A DNA stretch of 64,000 nt, taken from the NCBI GenBank assembly GCA_003254925.1, contig QANZ01020749.1:137356-201355 (forward strand), given 5' to 3'. This document shows positions 23,972-34,829 of this stretch, piece by piece. How positions within the stretch are numbered: position 1 is the first letter of the stretch; each line of letters begins with the position of its first letter. The DNA comes from Chamaecrista fasciculata. Taxonomy: Eukaryota > Streptophyta > Magnoliopsida > Fabales > Fabaceae. A model generated the notes under the pieces. That model worked only from the letters and a program-made list of their open reading frames with translations. It had not been told where the DNA came from and did not search any database. Both the position numbers and the translations under genes were made by a program.

Positions 23972-26900
23972 CGATTCTATGCTGGAACTGTCGGGGAGTC
24001 CGAGCAGCCCCGACAAATAGAAGACTGAAAAAATTGATCTCTTCACACAAGCCTCTTCTCTTGTTCCTTTGTGAAACCTTATGCTTGGGTAACTATGCTT
24101 TGTTGTTGGCTTCAAGTTTAGGTTTTTCTTCTTCTTTTTCTGTTGACCCTGATGGCCGCAGGGGGGGCCTGCTTTTGGCATGGTGCAAGTCATTATCTGT
24201 TACTATTGTAGATGCTTGCCCTTTTTGGATCCATGCAGTAGTATTTGATCAGGCTGTTGGCTCTTTTGATATTACCTTCGTCTATGGGAACCCCGCTTCC
24301 CACCTTCGGCATGTCCTTTGATCCTTCATTCGGAACACTGTAGCTTCCATGGCTCCTTGCTGGTGATTTTAACCAAGTTTGTTGGCTTGAGGAAAAGCTC
24401 AGTCGTGTTCCAATGCTTCCTGGTGCTGCTGACCTTGTTAGCCTCATTAATGAATGTTCCCTTCTGGAGTTGCCCGTTAAAGGGCAACGGTTCACTTGGA
24501 CAAATGGCCGTCAAGATGAAGATGCTGTTTGGGAAAAGATTGACCGTGTCTTTTGTTCTTTGACTTGGTGTACTTTCTTTCCCCATTCTCACGTTTGTAA
24601 TCTCCCTATTATAGCTTTTGATCATGCCCCCTTGTTATCTATCTTTCCCCTGTTGTTCCTCGCCGCTGTAGGCCTTTCCGGTTTGAAGCCATGTGGCTTC
24701 ATGATGATGCTTGTAAGGATGTTGTGCTAAATATGTGGAATAGCTGTTTCTTTTCGTCGCCATCTTTTCGCATTTTTTCCAAGTTGGACAAATTACAAAT
24801 GGCACTTAAAAAATGGAATAAGGAACATTTCGGGGATGTTGATTCTCACATAAAAAAAAATTGGAGGATATCTTATACAAAACACAAAATGATATCTCTC
24901 TTCAAACAAACATAGGGGCCCATTGTCAATCCTTGTTTAGCCTTGAAAGAGATCTTAGGTCTGAACTAACTAAATGGTATGAACGACAAGAAATATTGTG
25001 GGCCCAAAAAGCCCGTCACATGTGGATGCGACAAGGAGAACGTAATACTGCTTATTTCCACCAGATTGTTCGCAAGCGTCGGATTCGGAATTCCATTCTC
25101 AAATTAAAAGACGCCAATGATCAATGGATTGACCGTTATGAGGATCTTGAACAACATGCCTTGAAGTACTTTCAGAATATCTATGCTCTTGAGAATCATG
25201 AGTTTGGTGTGTCGCCAACTGACATTGCTGACTGGTTAGATCAGTTACATCTTCCTTCCTTGCCGGAGGATTTTATTGAGGTGTGTACTACTCCGCCGAC
25301 CATTGAAGAAGTTTATGCGTCAACCTTTCAGTTAAAAGCTTTCAAAGCTCCGGGGCCTGATGGATTTCCACCGGGGTTTTTTCATCATTTCTGGGATACT
25401 TATAAGAGTGTATCTTTGACATGGTTTCTGGTGTTTTCTCCAGAACTTGTGATCTTCGAATCATCAACTCCACTCAGATTGTTCTTATTCCTAAATGCGA
25501 TAATGCGGCAGCTATGACAGATTTTCGTCCTATCAGCTTTTGTAACACGGCCTATAAGGTGGTTTCCAAGATCATTGTTAACCGCCTACAGCCAGTAATG
25601 GATGGTCTCATCTCTCCTAACCAGAATGCCTTCATTAAAGGCCGGTTGATCGCTGATAACACCTTTCTGGCTTCTGAGCTCATGACCTTTATCCACAAAT
25701 CTAGATCTACCTCAACATCGTGGGGAGCCGCCAAAATGGATCTTGCTAAAGCCTATGACCGCTTGTCATGGCCTTTCATTCGCATGGTCCTCGAAAGAAT
25801 GAAGTTTCCTACTCCCTTCATTGATATCATCATAGATTGTATTTCATCTGTTTTCTACTCCCTGCTTTTCAATGGCCACTGTGTTGATTCTTTTCTTCCT
25901 TCTCGGGGTCTCCGTCAAGGGGATCCGCTGTCTCCATATATTTTCATCATCGCTATGAAAACCCTTTCTGCGGCCCTTCATCAGGCTAAGTTTAATGGTG
26001 AGCTTGAAGGAATTCAATTTGCCCGACGAGGCCCGCGAGTGACCCACCTTATGTATGCGGATGATGTGGTTCTATTTTTTAAAGTTTCTCGTGATGCTTG
26101 TGATACTATCAAAGAAACTTTCGATGGGTTCTTCAGAGTTTCTGGCCTGGCTTTGAACTATTCAAAGTCTTCTATTATTTTCAGTCCCAACACTCCGCGC
26201 AGCCTCAAGGAAGATTGCATCAATACTCTTTGTTTGTTGCAAGGCCTCTCTTAAGTTGGGCAAATACCTGGGTGTTTATGTTGATGATCATAAAGAACAG
26301 AGACGGAACTTCGTGAATCTTGTTGCCAAGATTGAAAGTCGTCTTGTAGGTTGGAAAACACGGCTCTTGTCGCAAGCCAGCCACCTTGTTCTTATTAAGT
26401 GTGTATTGGCTGCTGTTCCCATTTATCCCCTCTCCACCTTCAAGGCCCCTCAGTATATTACAAACAGGATCGATAGTCACATGGTTAACTTTTTTTGGGG
26501 TTTTAATAAGGACAACCCTCGGATGCATCTTACTCAGGCTGAGTGGTTATTTCGCCCAAAAGGTTTGGGTGGGCTGGGTTGTCGACGTTTGGCTCTTGTT
26601 AACCAGGCCCTGCTTGCAAAGCACTCTTGGCGGTTCATATCCCGGTCTGCTGCTCTTTCTTCTCAATGGATTCATTATAAGTACCTTCGCCCGGTAACTC
26701 ATCTCACCTTCCGTTCCACCTCCCAAGACTCGCCTGTTTGGAAGGTTATTACTCAAACCGCCAGTCTTGTTCGGGATCATCTTCGTTGGAAGATTGGTAA
26801 TGGCCGCCGAGTTGATATTACGAGTACTGCTTGGATTGCTCCATGGGATGGGGCTCTTGGCTGGTTTCAGGTTGCTGACATCATTGATCCTGACTCTGGT

Positions 26901-27579
26901 ACTTGGAATTGGTCCCGTATCAATGATATTTATTCTTTGGACGCGATTGATCGTATTCGCTTTGGTCCTCCGCCCTCCCTTTCTCGCCCTGATATTCCTT
27001 CATGGGCTGTTGTTGCCTCAAACACCTACTCTGTTGCAGATGGGTACCGTCTGCTTCAAAAGAATACGCTGTCAGAACAGGGTAACTAGTTGTTTATCTC
27101 TTGTTTTCCTTTGAATGACTTTTGGAAAGTCAAAGTCCAACCCCGTATGCTTCTTCTTCTCTGGTGTATTGTCCACCAGGCTATTCCAGTGTTCTCGGTT
27201 CTTCGGCATCACCACATGCCTATCCAGGGTGGATGTCTTTTTTGTGATAATGAGGATGAGACGATCGATCATGTCTTCTTACATTGCCCTTTTGCCAGAG
27301 CTGTTTTGTTTGGGTCAAATCTTGGGCTTTTCTCTGACTGTTGCATGTTTCCTTCCGTACGTGCTTGGATTCTGTTTTAGTGTAATAGGTGGCGCTCTGA
27401 CAAACATGTTTTTTCTGGAGAGTTGGTTTTCTGTGATTTGTACCCTTAATGCTATTTGGTTTTTTCGCAACTCTTGTATGTGGGGGCGCTCTCGATCTCG
27501 ACCGTTGGTGTCTCAAGTCCTTGCCCTCAGCTTTTGTTTTTCTTATGGCTTGGACTCTGTGATGGAGATTGTGCCCTAG
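23968..27579 (+). pseudogene. LINE ORF2: endonuclease, reverse transcriptase, zf-RVT (frameshifted)
   Basis: Order of domains: endonuclease/exonuclease/phosphatase-type start TILCWNCRGVR at 23968; GDFNQV and WTNGR blocks near 24360-24510; reverse transcriptase with KAPGPDGFPPGFF (about 25340), LIPKCDNA, DFRPIS, NQNAFIKGR, MDLAKAYDRLSW, GLRQGDPLSP and the catalytic YADDVV near 26054; then GKYLGVYVDDH, SQASHLVLIKCVLAAVP and the zinc-binding CLFCDNEDETIDHVFLHC at about 27237-27290. Frameshifts near 24318, 24660, 25400 and 26252 and a stop near 27089 break the frame, so the protein is not made. The coding part runs into the solo LTR at 27560 and resumes as 3' untranslated sequence at 29625. Confidence 0.88.
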
Positions 27580-29619
27580 GGCCAATCATTTTATATATAT
27601 GTGTTTGTTTGAACATATTATTTTGATTAATTTATAGGTGATAAATTATGTCGTTATCATATTATTAGCATGTTTACTATGATAACAGTTCTTTATTAAT
27701 TATGTGATAATTAGTCTAAACTGTCCCTGGTCGACTATTCTCGTGGGAACGTGAATGAACCAAGATCAGCATGACCTTGGTGTATAGAGATACACGCATG
27801 TGATGCTTCTCGAGAGTCATGGTGCAATTATGTAATGGGTTACAAATTGCTGGACCGACCCGAAGAGTCCTGCATGGGTTTAATCATAAGCTAGTCTCTC
27901 CTGTACACCTGTCACGAAGCCCTTAGACCTGAGGTCTTGACTATTCCGGCGTTGTAGATGCTGAACTTTGGCCTAATCCAACGTTGCCAGTAACAGGGTA
28001 GCCATACAGGCTAGGTACGAGTTTAGTTGTTTACCGTGTTGAGGAATGTGGTTGACCAAGAAGGAATTTTGTCCCTCATTAAGATGAGAGATATTTGACT
28101 GGGCCCCTCGATGAGTCTGTCATAGGAATGTGTGGCCACACAGGGTATTGGGACTAACTCAAGGAATCGAGAAAGTTGTGGTTTGGAATAAGGATGATTT
28201 TCCCGTGCCTTATCCATGACCAAAATATCGTGTGACAATAGGGATTATGACAATGTGGTACTAAGGTTAAATCGGTTTTTGTTAAAACGATAACTCACGT
28301 GTTTTGGGTAGTCGTGATGGCTTGCTAGAGTCTGCTCTCGACTTGTGAGTCATAGGGATGACTTGCTGCCAACTTCACGTGAGGCTTGCTGGGTCACACA
28401 CGAGCAGGATCAAGATACTGTAATAGGGACAGGAATTAGGGTTAATTCGTGAGTCACTTTAGTGACACGATTTAAGACATAGTTGAATGTCTTAGGACAT
28501 GAAGTCTTGTCTTAAATAATATCTACGTTTATGATATTTAAATTTGTTAGACAAGTTTAAATATATTAATTGTTAAATAGTTAATTTGATTAATCTATTT
28601 ACAATTAAATTCTTGTTTAAAATATTAGGGAATAATAAATTAAATAAGCTTCCTAAAAGTTAGGGGATTATTGATTTATTAAATTCTTTAATATTGGACA
28701 ATGAGAGAGTGAGGGTGGCGCCTCATCTTGATTTTAATTAATGAAAATGTTTTGTTAATTTAAATTCAAGATTCAAATTTTGAATTAAGATATTAGGGTA
28801 ACATTTTAATTTGATATTGTTAGGGAATTAATAAGTTAGTTATAACTTCCTAAGAGTTAAGGTTGTTATTTTATTTATTAAATTCCTTAAAAATAAAAGG
28901 GAGTATGGCGCATTCTTGGTGGGACCAGGTGCAAGATTTGATCTTGCATTTTGAATCTCAAGATTGCATTTTGAATTTAAATTAAGATATTAATGTAATA
29001 TTTTAATTAAGAATTCAAGTCCTGAATTATAATATTAATGTAATCTTATAATTCCCTAATTTGATAATTCACTAATTTAGGGATTCCCTAATTATAATTA
29101 TCAATTCCCTAATTTCAAGAGTTATACTCTATAAATACATGAGCAAGTCGACATTCCCACTTCACTTGAAAAACCAATTTTCGACTTACCCTAGTTTAGA
29201 GAGAGAAAGTCGACTTTCTCAAGAGAAAGAGAAAGTTCGACTCAAACCCTAATATTTTAGGGCTTGAGTGTGATCAAGAATTGTTCTTGGTTTTGTGCGC
29301 CACTTTTTCTTGGAGTTCAAGAATTGTTCTTGAACATTCAAGAACCTTAGTTTGGGTTCCCGCATTCTCTTGGAGAAGAGAAGGAGGCTAGCACCTGGGT
29401 ATCTGCCAAACCGCTCGTGTGGATTACCGACGGTGGAAGGACACGTTCCAGTGGACTTCTCGGATTCGCAAGTTCAAAGCTACCGATTGAATTTTAGGTA
29501 TACATCTATTCTTACTAGAATAAACGCAGTTAGTGGATCCTGGAAGGAAATTATAGAGTTTGCCTTTTAAATTTTAATTTTACGTTTTTCCGCTGCGCTC
29601 ACTCTATAATTTCCCAACA
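27560..29619 (+). mobile_element. Solo Copia LTR inserted in the LINE
   Basis: This LTR begins TGATGGAGATTG and ends TTTCCCAACA, as in the minus-strand LTR at 13916-16040, and aligns with it throughout with many scattered differences. Flanking 5-mers are CTCTG (27555-27559) and CCCTG (29620-29624), a target duplication with one mismatch. There is no primer-binding site or pol sequence beside it, so it is a solo LTR left by recombination between two LTRs. A TATA-like TCTATAAATAC lies at about 29128-29138. Small reading frames inside are not coding. Confidence 0.88.
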
Positions 29620-30049
29620 CCCTGAGGCCCCGGTTGAGTCGAGTCTCCAGCTAGGATCTAGCTCGTAAGCTAGTTTCTTCTTGGGCGCTTTCTACCTTTT
29701 TTATGTTTTGTCTTTGGTTGTTTTTTGTCTGTTCTGTTGTTTCTCTTTCTATCAAAAAAAGAAAGTTGAGGTTCTGTTAAGTTTTAAAATTTAAAAATAA
29801 TTGTTTCCTCCAACATATAACTCAAGGGTTATTAGAGAATGTAATTATTAAATTGGGTAAATTATACAGAAAGTCCCTGAAGTTTGGCTTATTTACAGAA
29901 AGAGTCATTGTAGTTTAAAAAGTGACAAATAAGGGTCTATGCCTTGCCCCGTTAACAAAAAGGGTTCTGAAATATTTTTTTATCCAAAATTTGACAGAAA
30001 TCTTGACTAGGGGCTAGGGTTGTATTTGAGGATTGGGGATTGGCGAATT

Positions 30050-30643
30050 AGCGGATTTGATAGATTTGGCGACTTCTAGAAGGTTGACGAATCCAGCAAT
30101 GTTGGAGCTGGCATAAGATTGGGGGTTCTACATCGCGTAGCGAATACCAACCTGAGCGCGCGAGGTGGAGGATGTGAGTGAAAGGGACAATATCGAAGAG
30201 CTTGGTGTTTGGAAAGAAGGGCTTTCCTGGCGCGTTTGAGAGAGGGGTTGTAGTAATTGTTGAAGTTGTCGAGGCTGAGGCCATCGTTGCCGTGTTTTTT
30301 GAGGGCTAAGGAGCAATGAGAGTCGACGAAGCCAACGACGCCAATGACGAGGACGAAGAAGCCATTGGGGCGATAGGGGGGCGAAGGAGTGACAAACTTG
30401 CTTCTCCCATCCAACGTCGTAGAAGGCGAAGAGGAAGTTGTGGTAGGAGCAATGAGAGCTGACGAAGCCAACGACGCCAATGACAAGGACGAAGAAGCCG
30501 TTGGGGCGACAAGGGGCAGAGAGTGACAAACTTGCTTCTCCCATCCAACGTTGTAAAAGGCAAAGAGGAAGTTGTGGTAGGTGGTGTGGAGATGATGGGG
30601 AGAATCAAAAGAAAGAAGAGGGTAATTGAGGGTATAAAAAAAA
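30050..30643 (-). pseudogene. Captured UDP-glucuronate 4-epimerase (GAE) N-terminal fragment
   Basis: On the minus strand the reading shows, in order: a membrane-segment end and FFYTLNYPLLSFDSPHH, then WEKQVCHS, PNGFFVLVIGVVGFVDSHCS, LALKKHGNDGLSLDNFNNYY, PSLKRARKALLSKHQ, then LFDIVPFTHILHL and, one frame over, QVGIRYAM and NIAGFVNLLEVAKS. These are landmarks of plant Golgi UDP-glucuronate 4-epimerases, which make UDP-galacturonate for pectin. About 136 bp covering WEKQV to GFV is tandemly duplicated (30310-30440 and 30447-30580). A dozen residues after KHQ are deleted and the frame then shifts. Two glycines of the NAD-binding GxxGxxG loop are changed. The rest of the gene is absent, and no functional protein is possible. 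Confidence 0.8.
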
Positions 30644-31265
30644 GGGTAAATTGCAATTTGGTACCCTGTGGTTAGGGGCGGTTCCCCTTCGGTACCCTGA
30701 AAGAAAAAATTTTGCATTGTGGTACCCCGTGGTTTGCTCCGTTAGCGATTTGGTACCCTGAGGTTTTTTTCTGTTAGGATTTAACGGCAAATGNGTCAAA
30801 CGTATAAAAATTAAGTTATTGTCTTGACATAGTATTTTAATCAAGATTTCCGTTAAATTTTGAACGAAAATATACCTTAAGGCCATTTTTGTTAACGAGC
30901 AAACCACACCCTTATTTGTCACTTTTTAAACCACATGGACCCTTTCTATAAATTAGTCAAACCACAAAAACTTAATGTGTAATTTACCTTACTAAATATG
31001 ATTCCTCATAATTGAAAAACAAAAGCCTCCTTAATATACAAGAATATCGCAGTTTTTAACTTTCGGTGTTCCATTGTTGGGTGATATCTCTCATCTATAT
31101 TCTCGTGTTCCATGAAACATCTGACATATTCAAAGGATATTTGTCCAAGATGCAAANAATCGCTAACGGAGCAAACCACGGGGTACCACAATGCAAAAAT
31201 TTTTCTTTCAGGGTACCAAAGGGGAACCGACCCTAACCACAGGGTACCAAATTGCAATTTACCCC
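30644..31265. mobile_element. Nested GGTACCCTGTGG fold-back element
   Basis: Left arm 30644-30793 (GGGTAAATTGCAATTTGGTACC...) and right arm 31158-31265 (...GGTACCAAATTGCAATTTACCC) are inverted. Flanks are TAAAAAAAA and CAAAAAAAA (9 bp, one mismatch). The same family, with much longer arms, is at 59193-60303. The interior between the two single Ns (30795-31156) does not belong to it; it is a near copy of sequence to the right. The true centre of the element is missing from the assembly. Confidence 0.75.
30795..31156. repeat. 362-bp near-copy of 31352-31713 bounded by single Ns
   Basis: This 362-bp block and 31352-31713 have equal length and differ at about four bases. It is enclosed by an N at 30794 and an N at 31157. 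It even contains the right end of the outer fold-back element and its unique flank, which makes no biological sense inside a nested element. I read it as a gap filled with an allelic or duplicate contig. Confidence 0.85.
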
Positions 31266-31912
31266 AAAAAAAATGAGGGTAAAGAAGGGTGAAATTTCAT
31301 TTACTATAAAACTTTTTCTGTGTCAAAGTTTTTCTCACATTTAAATAAAGAGTCAAACGCATAAAAATTAAGTTATTGTCTTGACATAGTATTTTAATCA
31401 AGATTTCCGTTAAATTTTGAACGAAAATATACCTTAAGACCATTTTTGTTAACGAGCAAACCACACCCTTATTTGTCACTTTTTAAACCACATGGACCCT
31501 TTTTATAAATTAGTCAAACCACAAAAACTTACTGTGTAATTTACCTTACTAAATATGATTCCTCATAATTGAAAAACAAAAGCCTCCTTAATATACAAGA
31601 ATATCGCAGTTTTTAACTTTCGGTGTTCCATTGTTGGGTGATATCTCTCATCTATATTCTCGTGTTCCATGAAACATCTGACATATTCAAAGGATATTTG
31701 TCCAAGATGCAAAATATACCATCCCGTAGATTTACCAGGACTATGATTCTTTTAAGAGACCGAATATATCACATACAAGATTACAAATATGTGAAGAAAG
31801 AATATCTTGGCTATACGAAATTAAGGCTAACCAGAATAAATATTCTACCGCAGGAAAAAGAACGCTAAAAAAAACGGCAGAAGGGTACACAGCCAGGTAT
31901 ATGACCACTATA

Positions 31913-34829
31913 TTAGTTCTTTATGTTCCCAAAGAATCTTGAAAGGGGAACTGGACCATCTGCATCTTCATTATCGTTATCAGCATCCTTAGTTCTGGAC
32001 TTATGCTTCTTTTCCTTCTTTGATCTCTTGGACGTGGACTTAGATCTTCTCGATACTCTCTCCTCGTCATCACTACTGGAAGAATATGAAGATGATGAAG
32101 AGGAGCTAGATCCAGAAGACCTTCTTGAATGCTGAAACGGTAGAAGTAATGACAATGCACAAAATTATATATTTACAACTAACATTAACACATATGCTAG
32201 TGGGACCAAAATTACTTCGCTACTTTGTAGAACTAATCATTGAGTAATTCTTGGTAAGGATAATTAAGTTCAACTAGTTTATTAATCAAATGACAAAAAA
32301 AGGGAACACACTTGCTACAGAACTTGGCCATGAATTATTTTGCAAAATCATAAACAACTTACTTGAAGTGATAAAACCATTTAAATCTCCTTTAGAATGC
32401 GATTGCTTCAAAAATTAAACAGCTTTTGAAGTGCCTAGCAATATTTACTTCTAATCTTCTATTAGACATAATACATGCATCTCTTTGTTATCTAAACAAC
32501 AAGATCATCAGAACCTCTTGCCTGACCTGAATGTAACCAGAGATAATAAAAATCCAAGTCAATTGACAAGGAAACTGAGAAAAAACTTCAAACATGATTA
32601 CATGTCGGCAAACAATTGATCCCTACAGTCCTATACAATAATTAGTTAAATTTTTTTTTTTATAGTTCCACCATAAATCATAATTAGTCCAATAAATATC
32701 ATGGGAACTGAAAACTAGAAGAGAAGACAGTAATTAGATAAATTGAAGTAGCAGTCTTAGAAATTCAAATAAATAAAAAAGCTGAATTAATATGGGGCTT
32801 TCAAGTTCTCCTCTAGACAAAATCAGAATCTAATAAGCAAATGTTTCAGAAATCAAAAGCACCTTTCTCTTTTTGTTCCCATGCTTCTTTGGAGATTTGT
32901 ACCTCTTATCTGCAAATAACAGAACAAGCAACCCTCACCAATATAGAAACTGAAAATTGGATTAAGTGCCTGAGAAACACAACAAATGTCTTCACATTTA
33001 TCACATGTACCTTTTCCATGTTTAGACTTGCCACCAGAGTGATTTCTTCCGTGTGCAAGCTTGCGTGCCCTTTCAGCATCTAGTTGAGCTCTGTACTCTC
33101 TCATCATCCTATCTGCATCTGCTTCCAACTCCCCTTTTCTCATTTCTTCTTCCTAGTACACCCAAATTCATGCAAATTGAATGTATATTTTATATTGATA
33201 AGAAAAGTAATTAATACCAAGATTGCACTACAAAATTGATGTAAAATGAACATATGTCAAATTTTGGGTAATAACTAGCAGATAGAAACCAAACAAGCAC
33301 ACCCAGAAAAGAGAAGTCCCTAACCAAGATTACCTATTGGAACGAGCAGAGTTCAAAATTTACTACAATAAGGACTCAACAGACATGAGTGTGGACAAGT
33401 AGACAAGCATTGAGAGAGACCACATCAAAATCCAATAACACAAGAAAAATTACGTTGACTTAACTGTTAAGGTCTCATCTAGAATGTGAACCAGGTTATA
33501 GGTAATACTGAGGTCAGCATCACATTATGCAGAAAAGATAAGTTGAATACAAAATTAAATAAAAACTTCTATAGGGAAAAAGCAGGACCACAGTCCTCCA
33601 GACACAATTAAGGCCTGAGAGAGTGGGGAACCTCTTCTTAAATTTAGAGTGAGATGAAAGACGACAATTTACCTAGCAGAGAGTAATCAAGGAGATAGTA
33701 TTGCCTGGAAGTAACTCAACTAAATACAGAATACAATGACAAGGACAAAGAGTCCAACCAGGAATGACAGGGATTTAAACAACAAAAATGCAAGAGAAGA
33801 TGACACTTGGATAATATTTCCTATTATCTATATCATTGTATGCAAAACCATCATTATACGGAACAGTTGTAATATAACTAAAATTGGAATGCTTTTTCTT
33901 TCATCAAAGAAATAAGAGAGTGCATCTCTATATTCATCTATGATAGTAAATTTGAGATGTCAAAATATTACCTTTTGTTTCTTTTTGAACTCTTCCCAGG
34001 TGATTGTATGGGATGTATTAAGGCTAGCCAAACGAGCAGCATGCCACTCTGGTGAATGAAATGAACCATCCACCTGCGACAGTCCTCATCAATAAAGGTC
34101 CAGGAACAAATAAATATACCAGTGCAAAACACTAGAATACTCTAAAGTAACAAATAGGATGAAGCCACACGCAAGCACACAAACACACACACAGGGGTGA
34201 TTGTATGGGAGTATTAAGGCTAGCCAAACGAAGGTCCAGGAAAAACTACATATACCAGTGCCAAACATTATAATCCTCTAATGCAACAAAAGGTTAAGTG
34301 ACAAATAGAATGAACATTGCTGAACACTATAATCCTCTAATGTATTATAAGGCAAAGTGACAGATAGATGAAGGGGCAGGACAAAACCCTAAACCACTGC
34401 CTTCAACAAAGTTTAACCTTCTTGATGTACTTCACTAGACCATATAAAAATCAATTTTTTTTTTAAGAAAAATGAATAGGTATAACATATTCTAGTAAGA
34501 ACAATATCCATCTTTATGCATGTTTAATTTGACAATTGCTGGCAATTGCCCCTACACATGATTGCCTGTCTCTCCCACACATACATATATACATACATAG
34601 CAATCAATAACCCGTGTCACACACGCGCGCATGTACATAAATATATACATACATACCAGTTGCTAGCAATTGCCCCTCTCACACACACACACACACACAT
34701 ACACACATGAAAAAGAAAAATACTATTAGAAAGAAGCATGTTTAGAAATGACAATATAAAACAAGAAAAACTGAAAAGGCACCTATAAACTACAGGTTCA
34801 CTTCTATTATGAAGTTTCACCGCTCCCAT
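31913..34829 (-). CDS. RS/lysine-rich nuclear protein, function not known
   Basis: Exons on the minus strand: about 34829-34794 (MGAVKLHNRSEP), 34073-33972, 33152-33011, 32909-32863 and 32131-31913 (stop). They give about 181 residues. The conserved first part reads DGSFHSPEWHAARLASL, HTITWEEFKKKQK, EEEMRKGELEADADRMMREY and RAQLDAERARKLAHGRNHSG. It is followed by a K/R-rich part, a serine run and RS/SR dipeptides, an acidic stretch and a fixed end, GPVPLSRFFGN. The composition indicates a nuclear, probably splicing-associated, protein; I recognise it as a conserved plant family but cannot name it. The first donor is uncertain: GTAGTT at 34793 keeps the frame, while GTGCCT at 34782 looks equally likely but does not. 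The gene appears intact otherwise. Confidence 0.75.
34195..34345. repeat. Partial duplicate of an RS-gene exon and its intron
   Basis: GGTGATTGTATGGGAGTATT and AAGGCTAGCCAAACGA at 34195-34232 repeat the exon end at 34000-34042. AGGTCCAGGAA and ATACCAGTGC that follow repeat 34095-34125, with the middle of the exon deleted. The phrase ATAATCCTCTAATG occurs again about 60 bp on. This is a local tandem duplication that later lost its centre; the copy cannot encode a useful exon. Confidence 0.6.
34678..34708. repeat. (CA)n microsatellite
   Basis: An ACACAC run, broken once by AT, in the first intron of the RS-rich protein gene. Nearby bases 34580-34660 are also rich in ATACAT and ACACGCGCGC. Confidence 0.85.

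Larger units (their letters stand above)
22962..29760 (+). mobile_element. L1-type LINE, complete ends, split by a solo LTR
   Basis: The element is flanked by a 19-bp direct repeat, GAAAGTTGAGGTTCTGTTA, at 22943-22961 and 29761-29779. It ends in a short A-rich tail, TTTCTATCAAAAAAA. Removing the Copia solo LTR (27560-29619) and its 5-bp duplication leaves about 4.7 kb, near full length for a plant LINE. It encodes a broken ORF1-like protein and a broken ORF2 with endonuclease, reverse transcriptase and zf-RVT domains. No RNase H domain was seen, unlike the second LINE at 55435. Insertion order is clear: LINE first, then LTR element, then loss of the LTR element's interior. Confidence 0.9.
29855..31545. 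mobile_element. Mutator-type fold-back element carrying a host gene fragment
   Basis: Left end GGGTAAATTATACAG and right end TGTGTAATTTACC are inverted. The inverted similarity continues inward through AAAAAGTGACAAATAAGGGT and CGTTAACAAAAA for about 150 bp. Flanks are TTATTAAAT (about 29845-29853) and TTACTAAAT (31546-31554), a 9-bp duplication with one mismatch, as in Mutator-like elements. Between the arms lies a fragment of a UDP-glucuronate 4-epimerase gene, so the element has the form of a Pack-MULE. A second fold-back element is nested at 30644-31265. There is no transposase. Confidence 0.65.

Noticed and set aside
30076..30717. 213-codon minus-strand frame as a gene
   Set aside because: It joins transposon-end sequence to duplicated and frameshifted epimerase pieces; it is a captured fragment, not a gene.
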